From assembly GCA_020746835.1 (NCBI GenBank), contig JAGPNK010000013.1, positions 1,398,728-1,462,727 on the forward strand: a stretch of DNA of 64,000 nucleotides. The letters are read 5' to 3'. Below are positions 41,409 through 54,250 of this stretch, piece by piece. Under the pieces are notes generated by a model. That model did no database searches, had not been told where the DNA came from, and saw only the letters and a list, made by a program, of their open reading frames with translations. Origin of the DNA: Stachybotrys elegans. Taxonomy: Eukaryota > Ascomycota > Sordariomycetes > Hypocreales > Stachybotryaceae. Each line of letters opens with the position of its first letter. The stretch's first letter is position 1. A program made the position numbers and the translations under genes.

Positions 41409-44084
41409 CTAGGGCTTGCTTGTGATCATTTGTCGGCGTCTTGCTTTCCGCTGCCTCCTCTGCTTGACTTGCTCCGACGATCGCAGAGTTACACCATGGA
41501 CCCTGTACACATGGGACCGGAACTCATCAAGACATTTCAATTGGAGATTCCGACATTTCGGATGCTCACATAGGATCTTTTCACCGCTCTGCTCAGCCTG
41601 CTCGCGCCCCACCAGATGCTGCCGGTCGAAGTGGTCGTTCATGACGGTAGGTCGACAATATATAAAGGTACGCTCCCGTGAAGAAAGCCGCTCGTCGCCA
41701 ATACAGTCTGGGCATTGTGCCCCATGCATAAGGAGAGGGAAGGGATCAGGGCCAAGACCCTTGTCCGGCTCTGCTGGCTCGGTCTTGATCGGTGCGCTAG
41801 CCGTGACTTTGCGTTGAATCCGATCGCGCTTTGCCGTCTCTCTCATGTCACAGAGCGTGACCATCAGGTCGATAACCTGGATCCTCCGTTGCAGGATGGC
41901 GTCCTCAGTAAGATCGTCAGGTTGGCGGCAAACAATCTCCGCCAACTGTGCTCGCTCTGGGATAGAGACATTGATGGTAGGCTCGACGTACTCCTCCTCT
42001 TCCTCGCCACGCGCCTGTCTTTCAATATCCCAGGTGGGACGGTTATAGAAGTAATGTTCGCGGTATTCCTTGACCACCTGCCGGTTGCGCTGGGCACGTT
42101 TAGTGCGAATCTCATTGGTAAGCTTCCGGATCCTTTCTTCTGCTTCGTGCCCTTCGATTCGATAGCGGCCCTGCTTTAGCCGGGCTCGCTCCTGCTCAAG
42201 CTCGACAATCTCGGGGTCCGGCGCGAGATTAGCCCATACCTCCTCAGGTACCATGTCCGCTGTCGCCCGAGGATCGCGTGTGAGACTGACGTGTGCGAAG
42301 AGTCGGAAAAGCTGACTTTCCTTCTCTGCTTCTAGGAAAGCATTCTGCATATCGAAGTTGGCAATCTCGTTTAGATACGCGTGATGGAACGTAGCAAACT
42401 GAGGGTCGTGGCGCATCATTTGGTCACGCACAGAGTCCGGTGCATCTCCTAGAACAGGACGGGTCAGCATGTCATTACAAGTCAAGAAAATAGCCTTCCT
42501 TTCTATATGTAAGCAAGCAGCGCGCAGAACATACCGTTAGCAGCATTTGAGGCGCCACGTCTCGCGAATCTAGGAGTCCACTTCTTTTCGTGTCCTGAAT
42601 CGAGACTTTGCTGACCCATATCATCTCTGAGCTTAGAATAGAGCATGGCCTCAATGCCCGAGAGCGTTGTCCCTCGATATCGACGAAAAACAGGGGTTTT
42701 GAGCATGGACTTCTTCCATCGAAGCGGAATGCATTGCTGGAAGCGGGGCGGTTGTTTACTGAATATTGCTGATGCATCTGTCAAGCTTGGCGCATCGAAT
42801 GCTTTGTCGTGTAGAGCAAGCGAGAGCATTGTCGAGAGGGCGCAGAATATAATTTTCCTTGTTGGAGAGAAAAAGAAAATCGTCCTATTTGGGTAAAGAT
42901 TAGTTAGAGGCTTCGACTCCAACTTCAAGCGAGAGCAACATACGGCTTGGGCTTGTTGTCTGCTCCCTTGTGATGGATGAACTTGATGGCCATCGCTGGG
43001 ACGCAACGCCCAGTGACGGGGTGCCGCACAATCATCATCAGTATATCCTCGTAACAGAGAGCCTTTGGTCGCCCACGCCCTACGGTCTCCTGAGAAAGGA
43101 GGCCTTCAAGCAGTTGAGAGTCTTTGTCAAGAGCTACCTCTTGGTTCTCGCCTTTATCTTCACCATCGTCTGAAGCGGCTGAGGGGGCCTCAACCACCTT
43201 TCGACCGAAAAGATGTTCGGTCGATCCGTCTTTCGGCTTCTTCCGTTCGCCGTCCACAAGCTCAGCTGGCCGTGCTCCAGTATAACAAAGAAGTTGATAG
43301 CAGCAGTTCAGCTGTATGCGGTGTCGCTCGCCGGGGAAGACTATAGTATCGTATGCGAGATTGAAGGTCAAGATAACAAGCAAATTATCCACGTTCAGTA
43401 CCGGCTTTCCGTCGGTGTTTGGAGGGCGATGACCGAAACGAGGGAGAAGAACACATCGGTAATACTATATCACGTCAATCATCTGCATTTCAAACAGCCT
43501 CTAAGCCATGTATAGGACTCGAAGTGTCTACAAACCTTGTATACCTCTTTAGTATCATTCCGATCCATGTACTGACCAGTCACGGTAGTATATAGCTGCT
43601 GGAACTGCCGAATGTACTCTTCGCAAGTGGCCCATGATTTAATCTTCGAATTTTCGCAAATGTAAAGGATGAAGTCCTGTGTCGTCTCCCGCTTCAAGCT
43701 CTTGATGGTCAACTTCCAATCACCAACCTGCAGGTCCTCGCAATATCTACCGAGTTATCAGAATAGGTCAGCACTCTGCACCTCGGGAAAGAGCCGAACT
43801 GCTTTGCATAGTCCCCGACGCATATGCACTCACCGCTGCCATTTCCTAAAGATCCCGCTGACATTGATCTCCGTTTCCTGGGAGTACTTCGACTTAAAGA
43901 AACGAACCTTGCTCAACTGCGCACGATGAGAGGCATGCTGTTCAACCGAGAGCGTTGGTTTCTGCTTGGCAGCTCGATTCTCTGCTTCTCGTGCTGCAAA
44001 GCGTTGAAGGAATGCGGTGTGGCTTTCCTGGATGAGGGTCGCGGTCGCTCGTTGGGTGCGCGAGGAAACGATGGCGTGGGACAT
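41409..44084 (-). CDS. DUF3435 tyrosine recombinase, Starship captain-type (790 aa, five exons)
   Basis: Exons are 44084-43834, 43746-43536, 43464-42944, 42884-42535 and 42448-41409; introns are 87, 71, 59 and 86 bases, all in frame. Key family segments span splice junctions (KWQR|YCEDLQVGDW, KEVYK|YYRCVLLPRFG, NKPKP|TIFFFSPTRK, NAANG|DAPDSVRDQMMRHDP), so the model is well supported. Recombinase motifs: box-I arginine in CYTGARPAEL (~219), RFARRGASNAANG (~434-446), MMRHDP and the candidate nucleophile tyrosine in FHHAYLNEIANFDM (~469). The C-terminal half has a coiled acidic region, then zinc-finger-like clusters (CPDCIGDE...; CEHPKC...HVYRVH). DUF3435 proteins that begin Starship elements are called captains; they catalyse integration and excision of the whole element. 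This one has no stop or frameshift, starts ~400 bp from the AT-rich junction and points toward the NLR cluster. Confidence 0.88.
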
Positions 44085-44480
44085 CGTCTAGCGAGGGTAT
44101 TTGAAGCCACGAATGGTCAGTTGGAAATAGAGAGAGGAGCTAATGGGCACACGGAATGGAGGCCAGTTCGGCCTTTTAAGGGTGGAGGCCATGCCGACCA
44201 GCCAACCCTCAACAGCCACTTCTGGATGTTGAATAAACGCAAAGCAGAAGATGGAAGACAAGAAAAGGAACCAGGGGGACGAAAACTGGTCCCTGGAAAT
44301 ATGGGTCCCATGCATGCTGTGCCCCTCCATGGAGCACGTGCCCAGGCGGCTGGGAGAAGTATATAGTACTTGCCCCGCGACCTCTCCCGCTGGATTTCCC
44401 CTACTGCTTGAGCCTGCTAAAACGGCGGCACTTTCCGCCAGATTTGGCAGGCTCAGCAGCGCTTCCGCTATTTAATATGT
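44085..44480. promoter_or_regulatory. captain upstream region, candidate element terminus
   Basis: GC-normal DNA between the recombinase start codon and the AT-rich island, with no gene. It contains the double hairpin and ends at the abrupt composition change near 44470-44480. By analogy with described Starships, the 5' terminus and the captain promoter would be expected here. Confidence 0.5.
44404..44459. repeat. nested inverted repeats (double hairpin) at the AT/GC junction
   Basis: The outer arms are CTGCTTGAGCCTGC and GCAGGCTCAGCAG (one extra T in the left arm). The inner arms GGCGG and CCGCC enclose CACTTT. It lies ~10-20 bp from the start of the AT-rich sequence. A recombinase-binding or terminal structure is possible but unproven. 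Confidence 0.75.
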
Positions 44481-44568
44481 AATAGTATATAGAAATAAGT
44501 CTAGAGTAAGCTAGAAAAGACAGTAAAGAAAAACTAATATAAGCCTTTTAAACTTTATATTTAAAAGA
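44480..44568 (-). repeat. RIP repeat family, fragment truncated at the junction
   Basis: Inverted copy of the family's beginning (TAGTATATAGAAATAAGTCT ... AAGCCTTTTAAACTTTATAT). Compared with the copy ending at 52316, homology stops at ~44480, where the GC-normal sequence begins, so the copy is interrupted. Confidence 0.75.
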
Positions 44569-44699
44569 ATACTCTTTTTATTATTTATATTATATTCCTT
44601 TTAAAGAATTATTTCCCTTTTTATTTTTAATATCTTTATTACTTAAAGTTTAAAATGTTTTATTATAATATTATTAATTATTAACTATATTATTTTAAA

Positions 44700-44960
44700 T
44701 TTAAAGCTAGTTTAATATTCCATTATATTATATGTCTATATATATATAGCTTATAATATTATAGCTATTTGTAACTTAATTACTTAGTTATTTAATTAAT
44801 TAGTTACTTTATATAAATAGTTAAATAGTTTAATAATAGCCTTATTATTATTTCTCTTTACTATTTATAACTATATTAGTTACTAGGGTACTAAATACTA
44901 TTTTTACTATTTATTTTTTCTTTACTATTTATACTTTATACTATATATTCTTTTCTATTT
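44700..44960 (+). repeat. RIP repeat family, 3'-end fragment
   Basis: Only the terminal portion is present: the CTTTACTATTTATAACTATA phrase, then the degenerate ACTATATATTCTTTTC terminus. Confidence 0.65.
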
Positions 44961-45031
44961 ATATTTAAATTATTATTTTTAACTATTATATTATTTTAGT
45001 TAGGCTTATTATTATATATAAAGCCTTTTAT

Positions 45032-46332
45032 TCCTTTTAAATATAAAGTTTAAAAGGCTTATATTATTTCTTTTTTACTATCTTTTCTAGCTTACCCTAG
45101 ACTTATTTCTACACTTTATTACTAACTAAATAAATTCCTTACATTATATAATTAGCGCCTAGCTTCCCCTATAGCTCCTTAATATTATATATTAGTTATT
45201 TTATATAGCTATAGTTTCTTTATAGCTTCCTTTATAACTATATAGCTTTTATATATAACTATAGCTTTTAATATATTACTTCTCTTTATAATATTATATT
45301 ATAAAAACATTAAATATATAATTTAATAGTAAAAGTAATTAATTTTATAACTAAACTAAAAAACTAATTAAAATCTTATATTAAAAAACCAAGCTAATTA
45401 TACTAGAGTCCTTTATAATCCATTTATAAAATTAACTTTCTAACTAAAGTATTTATTATTAAAAAGCTAGCTTTTCTTAGTTTACTTACTCTTTTACTTT
45501 TTATATTTTAGCTTTAAATTAGCTAGAGAAGGGAAATAATAGAAATTATTCTATTATATTCTAAACTATTAGTAATACTATTATTAAATCTCTTAGAGTA
45601 ATTTATTTTATAGATAACTTTATTAGTATTTATAATAGTAATAGCTAAAACTATTATAGCTACTAAAGTAGCTATATTATTATAAATATAAATATTATTT
45701 ACTTATATTTTAAGTAACTAATATAAATAAATAGTAGAATATAAATAATAAATTTATTTCTTTTAAACTAGAGGCTTAAGGGCTTTATATAGCTATAAAT
45801 AAAGTAAATTAAACTTTTCTCTATTAATAGCCTAAAGTAATAATAACCTTATATAGTTATAGTTATAGACTTTTTTAGTATAACTTTATAATTATAATTA
45901 ATTAAAACTTTCTATTAATATTATAACCTTATAGTTATAGCTAGTAATACTTTCTATTTAAGTATAGATTATAGTAAGGCTTTTATAATATTAGTAATTT
46001 TATTTAATAAGTTAACTAAAGCTTTCTAACTAAATACTATTAGTTAAAGCCTTTTATTTAGTTTAATTCTACTCTAACTCTCTTTTAATATCCCGTTATA
46101 TTATATACCTATATATATATAGCTTATAAAAGTATAAGTTATAGCTATTTATAACTCGGCCACTTAGCTATTTAGTTAGTTAATTACTTTATATACTTAA
46201 TAATAGCTTTATTATTATTCTTCTTTACTATTTATAACTATATTAATTACTAAAGTATTAAATACTATCTTTACTATTTATTTACTTTTTACTATTTATA
46301 CTCTATACTATATACTCTTTTCCTTATTATAA
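45032..46332 (+). repeat. RIP repeat family, nearly full copy (1.3 kb)
   Basis: Begins with the TATAAAGTTTAAAAGGCTTA phrase and ends with ATACTATATACTCTTTTCCT, like the copies at 52.8, 54.25 and 56.5 kb. Internal landmarks shared by the family: CTAGACTTATTTC, GGGCTTTATATAGCTAT, and TATTATTCTTCTTTACTATT. Confidence 0.75.
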
Positions 46333-47384
46333 AGCCTTTATTATTTTTTTCTTTATTATTACTTTATTTATAGTCCCTTTATAAATAGTATTATTTATTT
46401 TTATATAATACTATTAATTAGTTTTAGCTTTTTTATACACTTTATACTTAGAGTATTAATATTTATTTAATTCTTCTCTTTTTATATATTCTTTATTATA
46501 TATATAAAGTACTAGTTATATACCTATAATATTATAAATAGTTTATTTTATTATTTAATATTCTATAAGTTTTATTATACTATACTATTTTTAAAGTAGT
46601 TTATTTATAACTTATATTAGGAAATAATTATTTTATATTTTTTTATATTAATATTTCTTATAGTTATAGTAATAATATAAGACTTATAAAATAGTATAGT
46701 ATTATTAATAGTACTAATATAAAATAGAGTTATCTATAGGGTTTTCTATTTAAATATTTATTAGTGTTTATACTATAGAGATTTTATATAAATAGAATAT
46801 TCTATTTATATTCTATTATTAAATTATAGTATTTATTCTTTTAATTATAATTTATACTTTCTTTTATTTTTTAGTTATTATTATTTCTTATAGTACTATA
46901 GTTATTTCTAATATTTATTCTAAGTATTATAAATTAATATATTATTTTAATAAGTTTTTATTTATTTAGTTTTACTATTCTTTATAATTTTCTTTTAGTT
47001 CTTTAAAAATAAAGTTAAAATAGAAATTTATTAATACTTAAACTACTCTTTTTTTTATTTTTTATTATTTATTATATAGCTATAACTATTTATTATCTCT
47101 TTATAAAAATTTTTATTTAGTTTTTAATACTAATATCTATTTTTTTTACTTTTTAAAATAAATAGTATAAACTTTTTTTATTACCTTTTTTACTTAGTTT
47201 TTTATTTAGTAAATTTATATTATTATTTTCTTTACTATTTTCTAATTAACTTAGATTTATTTATTTTATATTAGCTTTTATATATATTCTATTTAGTATA
47301 TATAATTTATTCTAGTTTCTTTTTATTTAAATTATTTTTATTAATTTTAAACTTTAAGTATTATATAGCTTTATATTTCTTTTT

Positions 47385-47518
47385 TTATAATAGCTTTATT
47401 ATTATTTCTCTTTACTATTTATAACTATATTAATTACTAAGGCACTAGGCATTATCTCTACTATTTATTTATTTTTTACTATTTATACTTTATATTATAT
47501 ACTCTTTTTCTTATTATA
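47385..47518 (+). repeat. RIP repeat family, 3'-end fragment
   Basis: Carries only the terminal phrase ending ATATTATATACTCTTTTTCT. Confidence 0.65.
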
Positions 47519-47775
47519 TTTCTTTTTATTAGCTATTTAATTATTAGGATTTTAATATAGTTTTTAACTTTAGTAATTACTTTAATAAAATTATATATAT
47601 AGCTTTATAAATCCTTATTATAAAAGTAAATATATATTAAATTATCTTTATATTATATATATACTAATAATAATAATTATTATTTAGAAATATAACTTTA
47701 TTTCTTTAATAAGAATATTTTATTTATTTTTCTAAATTAAAGTTATCTCTTTATATATTATTATAAGTATTTTAA

Positions 47776-48710
47776 CCCTTCTAAGTATAAAGTTTAAAAG
47801 GCTTATACTATTTCTTTTTACTATCTTTTCTAGCTTACCCTAGACTTATTTCTATATACTATTACTAACTAAGTAAGTTCCTTATATTATATATACCTAG
47901 CTTTCTCTATAGCTCCTTTATATTATATATATATAGCTTCTATATATAACTATAGCTTCTAATATATTACTTATACTTTAGCTATTATAGTCTATTCTCT
48001 TTATAATGTTATATAATAAAGGCATTAAGTATATAATTTAATAAGGCAATAAGAGTAATTAATTTAAAAACTAATTTAAAAAACTAACTAAAAACCCTAA
48101 TTAAAAAACTAAGCTAAGGCTTCTAAAGTAAGCTAGCTCTATAGCTAGTATTTACTATTACTTTTAATATATTTTAACTCTATCTCTAGCTTTCTTTCTA
48201 GCTTTTTATTTCTTTTTTTATTTCTTTTTTTAAGCTTTAAGTATAATTTCTTATTAAAATTAGTATATATTAAAAGTATATAAAAGTTATTTTATTTCTA
48301 AACTATTAATAATACTACTATTAAATAGCTTAATGAAAACTATTTAAAAGAACTTACCTTAATAATAATATTATTAAAAATATAAATAGAAATAATAACT
48401 AAAGTTACTATAGCTATTTATATAGCTTTAGTAAGGAGATTTAATTTCTCTACTATATTTATATTACTATTTAATTCTATAATAATAAATATAATAGGTT
48501 TAAGTAATATAAATAAAGAATTCTTTTTTTTTAAACTAGGGGCTTAAGGACTTTATATAGTTATAAACTAAAAGTAAAATAAGCTTTTTAATAGCTTTGT
48601 TAATAGCTTAAAGTAATATTATAGACTTTTCTAGTATTAATAACCTTATAATTATAGTTAGTTAAAGCTTTTTATTAGTATTATATATAATAGTTAGGTT
48701 TTTAATTATA
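47776..48710 (+). repeat. RIP repeat family, 5' two-thirds
   Basis: Starts with CCCTTCTAAGTATAAAGTTT and follows the family to about the GGGCTTAAGGACTTTATATA landmark, then diverges. The right boundary is approximate. Confidence 0.65.
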
Positions 48711-50830
48711 ACTAAGTTTAATTATATTAGAGTTAGTTATTAATAAAGTAATTAAAGTATATATACTATTAAGTATATATTATATTTAATAATAGTTAAA
48801 TATTTAATATATATAGTAATTAAAATAATTAAATTATATTAATAGCTAGTAGGCTTTTAAATAAATACTCTTTATAAAATCCTTTTATTTATATACTATA
48901 TAGACTAACTATTTAGTAAAACTATTAGTTTAAAACTAAAGCTTACTTTAAACTATTTAGTCTAATAAGTTTTTAATTTCCTATAGGTTATATAATCTAT
49001 TATATAACTTATATAGTTATTATATTATAATATAATATCTTTCCCTAGTAGTCTTTTATTTTAAAACTATATAAGAAATCTATTTATTTCTATTTTATTA
49101 ATACTTTTTTCTTTTTCCTTTTTACTTTTAAATAGCTAACTATATTATATAGTACTTATAAATATTATAAAATTTAAATATTTATAGAATCTATTCTTTT
49201 TATTAATTATAATATAAATATACTATATACTTAATGTTTTTTCTATAATTACTACTATATTATAATTAAAAATACTAAATACTATTATAAATATATATTA
49301 TAAAAGGTTTATTATAATAATATTTTAATAGCTTTAGCTTATATATTTTCCTTACTTTCTTATAGTCTTTTTATTTAATTATAGTTTTAGTATAATTTTT
49401 AAATTTTTATAAAACTTACTTATTTTAAAAAAAGAATTCTACTAGTAATAACTTACTATACTTATTAAATAAACTCTTTACTTTTTAAACTTATATAGCT
49501 ATAGCTATTATATAATTATTCTATATTTAAAAATCTATATAAATATATACTTTTATTAGAAAATTACAATTTATTATAATATTACTTAGTTAAATAAAAA
49601 TAATAGTATTTTTTATTTTTAAATATTTATAAGTTTTACTTAGTAAAAAAGTTATAAATAATAGATATTCTTAATAATATTAATTAGTTTTCCTTTAAAC
49701 TTAGTTTTAATCTATAGAATATATTTCCTTTACTTATTAATAATACTATTAAATTTCCTTTTAAATATAAAATAAATATTTAAATAGTTTTTATATATTT
49801 TCTAATTTATTATAGTTTTTCTATTTAATAAAGTATTTCTATTAGTTTTTTATTTTTATATTCTTTTTATAGTTAAGAATTTCTTTAATTTTCTATTTTT
49901 ATTTTAAAATAGGTTTATTAATATATACTTTTCTAATATATATAGTTCTTTTTATAAATTCTAATAGTAAAATATAAAAACTAAATATAACTATACTTTA
50001 TTTAATAAATTAAGTTTATAATTATTATTAAAATATATTTTTTAATTAAAAATAGTTTAATATAGTAATAATTAACTTTTTTATTTAATTATTTTATATT
50101 AATATTTTTTATAGTAAAATAAACTATATTTCTTTTTAAATAATTAATCTCTTGAATTATTATTTATTATAGTATTTTTTTATTTATTTTTATATAAAAA
50201 GAATTTCTATTTAAAGCTATTTATATAGATTCTTTAAGTTATTTAACTTTAATATTATTTTAAATACTAAAAGTCTTTTTTTATATTTTTAATAAATATT
50301 AAATATAAATCTAAAGTTTATATAAACTAATATAAGCTTAATAGTTTTATTAATTAATATATTATATATAAATTATATTATAAATAACTTTTCTATTTAA
50401 TTATTTTATTTATAGTTAATATAGTATTATAAATATACTTTAAGTATTTAATTTATATATTTAATTTATTTATTTATTTATAGTTTTTAAACTATATTAA
50501 GTTTATAGTTTAAACTAATTTATGTTATAAAGTATTACTAAAACTATAAAAAAATAGTATTTCTCTATTTATAATAATATTTAATAGTAATTTATAAATA
50601 ATAATAATATATTATAAAAATATATATAAAAATTCCTTTATATTTATTAATTTATTATAAAAAATATAAAAATAAAACTTTATAAATCTATTAATAATAA
50701 TTAAAATACTATTATAAGTATATTTTATTACTAAATTATATAATATTAATAGTTTAATAATAAAATCTATAAATATTAACTTTTATAGTTAAAGTAATAC
50801 TTAAAGAAATTATAATTCTTTATAAAACTT

Positions 50831-52316
50831 ATAATAAGAAAAAGAGTATATAGTATAGAGTATAAATAGTAAAAAGTAAATAAATTGTAAAGATAGTATT
50901 TAGTGCCCTAGTAATTAATATAGTTATAAATAGTAGAAAAGAATAATAATAAGGCTATTATTAGACTGCTAGGGTAGCTAACTAGCTAAACGGCCGAGTG
51001 GCCGAGCCATAGATGGCTGTAACTTTATTATAAGCCATATATACGCAGGCATGTAATACAACGGGATATTAAGATACATATATATATACAGAGGGTTAGG
51101 GCGGGATTAAATGGAAGGCTCTAACTGATAGTGCCTAGCTAGAAAGCTTCGGTTAACTCATAGCAAATGCACATGCTAGATGAACGCTAACTAACTGAAT
51201 AAAGTTACACTATAAAAGCCTTACTATAACTATAACTATAACCTATGCCTAGAAGGAGAGTACTACTAGCAATGCTAATAGAAAGCTTTAACTAATGACA
51301 CTAGAAAAGCCTATAATATCGCTCTAGGCTACTAATAGAGAAAAGCTTATTTTGTAGCCTATAGCTATATAAAGCCCTTAAGCCCCTAGTTTAAAAGAAA
51401 AGAATTCCTTATCTACATTACTTAAACCTAGTCTACTAAAATTAATATTAATATAGAATTAAATAATAATAATAATAGTAATAATATAGCTACTTTAGTA
51501 GCTATAGTAGTTCTAACTACTATCCCTATCTATATCTCTAATAATATTATTATTAAAGTAAGTCCTTTTAAGCAGTCTAATAATAGTATTACTAATAGTA
51601 ATAGAATAACTTCTATATACTGCCCTTATATAGTAATTTTAATAAAGAATTATAGCTAAAGTCTAAAAAAAAAAGTAAAAGAAAAAGCCCTAGACTGCCT
51701 AAGAAACTATCTAAAAGGCTAGTAGTAGAGACTAGCTATATTAAGAATAGCTATAAATAGCTATATATAGAGCCCTAGAATAATTAGTTTAGTTTTTTAG
51801 TTAGGGTTTTCAGTTGGTTTTTAGAGTTGGTTTTTAAATTAAACCCTTTTATTACTTTCTTACTAAATTATATACCTAATGCCTCTATAATATAACTGCA
51901 TTACTATTAGCACTTGCTATAGCTTAATATTATTTAATTAAATGCTAATACTATTGTAAAGAGCTATCCTTAGATATAGTTAAAGACTGGAAAGATTAGT
52001 AGAGACTATAGTAATATAAGGGCAAATAATAGACTATAGTAGCCAAAGTATAAGTAATGTATTAAAAGTTATAGTTATATATGGAAGTGTATAATACGTC
52101 GGAAGCTATAGTTATATATAGAAACTATATAGCTATAAAGGAACATACACTATAAAGAAGCTATAGTATATAATGTAAAGGAGCTATAGAGAAAGTATAT
52201 AATGTAGGGAATTTACTTAGTTAGTAATAGTATATAGAAATAGGTCTAGGGTAAGCTAGAAAAGATAGTAAAAAAGAACTAATATAAGCCTTTTAAACCT
52301 TATATTTAGAAGGGTT
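50831..52316 (-). repeat. RIP repeat family, inverted and least degraded copy (1.49 kb)
   Basis: Starts with the mirrored terminus (ATAATAAGAAAAAGAGTATA) and ends in CTTATATTTAGAAGGGTT. It keeps more GC than the other copies (for example CGGCCGAGTGGCCGAGCC near 50991), so it is the best template for recognising the original element. Confidence 0.8.
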
Positions 52317-52820
52317 ATAAAACTTATATTATTATAATTTAGCCTTATTATAAATATTATATTATATAATAATATATTTAATATATTTCTTTATATTAAA
52401 AAACTTATAGTTTTACTTTATTTATTCTAGAGTTTTTATAACTCTTTAATATTTATATATAAATAATTTATATATATATTAAATAAAGTTATTTTTAATA
52501 TTATTTAATATTTAGTAATATAATATTTATTTACTATTATTTATACTATTATTATATTTTTTAATTTTTTATAATAGTAAATATACTATTTTAAAAATAT
52601 TTATAATACTTATATTATAAAATCTATATTTTTTTATTTATTTTTTTAAAACTATATTAAAAGTATTAAAACTATAAAGCTATTTAATTTATATTATTAT
52701 TTTATTAGAGTTATAATAGTTAGTAATATAATAATTATTAATAACTTTATATTTTACTTTATTTAATAAATAAACTTTCTCTTTATATATAGTTTATTTA
52801 ATCTCTATAATAGTATTTTA

Positions 52821-54142
52821 TCCCTTCTAAGTATAAGGTTTAAAAGGCTTATATTAGTTCTTTTTTACTATCTTTTCTAACTTACCCTAGATTTATTTCC
52901 ATATACTATTACTAACTAAGTAGGTTCTCTATATTATATACTTTTCTTATAGCTCCTTTACATTATATATTAGCCTTCTTATATAGCTATAGCTTCTTTA
53001 CAGTGTATATTAACCTTCTTATATAACTATAGTTCCTTTATAGCCTTCTATACATGACTATGGCTTCTAATACATTATATACTTCCGTATATAACTATGG
53101 CTTCTAATACATTGCTTAATAGCTCTCTATAATAGTATTAGCATTCGATTAAACGTTATGTTATAGAGGCATTAGGCATATAATTTAATAGTAAGAGGGT
53201 TTAATTTAAAAACCAACCTTAAAAACTAATTGAAAACCCTAATTAAAAACCAAGCCAATCATTCTAGAGCCCTCTATTCATGGCTATTCTTAATATAGCT
53301 AGCCTCTACTACTAGCCTTTTAGATAGCTTCTTAGGCAGTCTAGGGCCCTTTTTTTTATTCTTTTTTCTAGACTTTAGCTATAATTTTTATTAGAATTAC
53401 TATATAAGGGCAGTATATAAAAGTCATTCTATTATTATTAATAATACTATTATTAAAAGACTACTTAAAAGGACTCACTTTAATAATAATATTATTAAAG
53501 ATATAGATAGAAGTGGTAGCTAGAGCTACTATAGCTACTAGAGCAGCTATATTATTACTATTATTATTATTATTTAAGTCTATATTAATAGACTAGGTTT
53601 AAGCAATATAAATAAGGAATTTTTCTCTTTTAAGCCAGGGGCTTAAGGGCTTTATATAGCTATAGACTGAATAAGCTTTTCTCTATTAGTAGCCTAGAGC
53701 AATAGCTTTTCTAGCTTAGTTGAAGCTTTCCATTAGCATTATAGCGCTCTCCTTCTAAATATAGATTATAGTTATAGTTATAGTAAGGCTTCTATAGTAT
53801 AACCTTATTTAATAAGTTAACTAAAGCTTCCTAGCCAGGCACTATTAGAGCCTTCTATTTAGTCTAATTCCACTCTAACTCTCTATATATATATATCTTA
53901 ATATTCTATTGCATTATATGCCTGCGTATATATAGCTTATAATGTTATAGCTATCTATAGCTTAGCCACTTAGCCGTTCGGCCAGTTAGCTACCCTATAT
54001 AGACAGTCTAATAATAGCCTTATTATTATTCTTCTTTACTATTTATAACTACATTAGTTACTAGGGCACTAGACACTATCTTTACTATTTATTTACTTTC
54101 TACTATTTATACTCTATACTATATACTCTTTTCCTTATTATA
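52821..54142 (+). repeat. RIP repeat family, nearly full copy (1.32 kb)
   Basis: Starts CCCTTCTAAGTATAAGGTTT and ends ACTCTTTTCCTTATTATA. Moderately degraded; it faces the inverted copy at 50831-52316 across ~0.5 kb, so the pair forms a large imperfect inverted repeat. Confidence 0.8.
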
Positions 54143-54250
54143 GTATTTTATTTTTTAAAATCTTTAAAATACTATTTTATAATAACTCTTTAAATTATTT
54201 TAAAATATTATTCCTTTAATTATATATTTTTACCTTTATAATTCTAGTTT

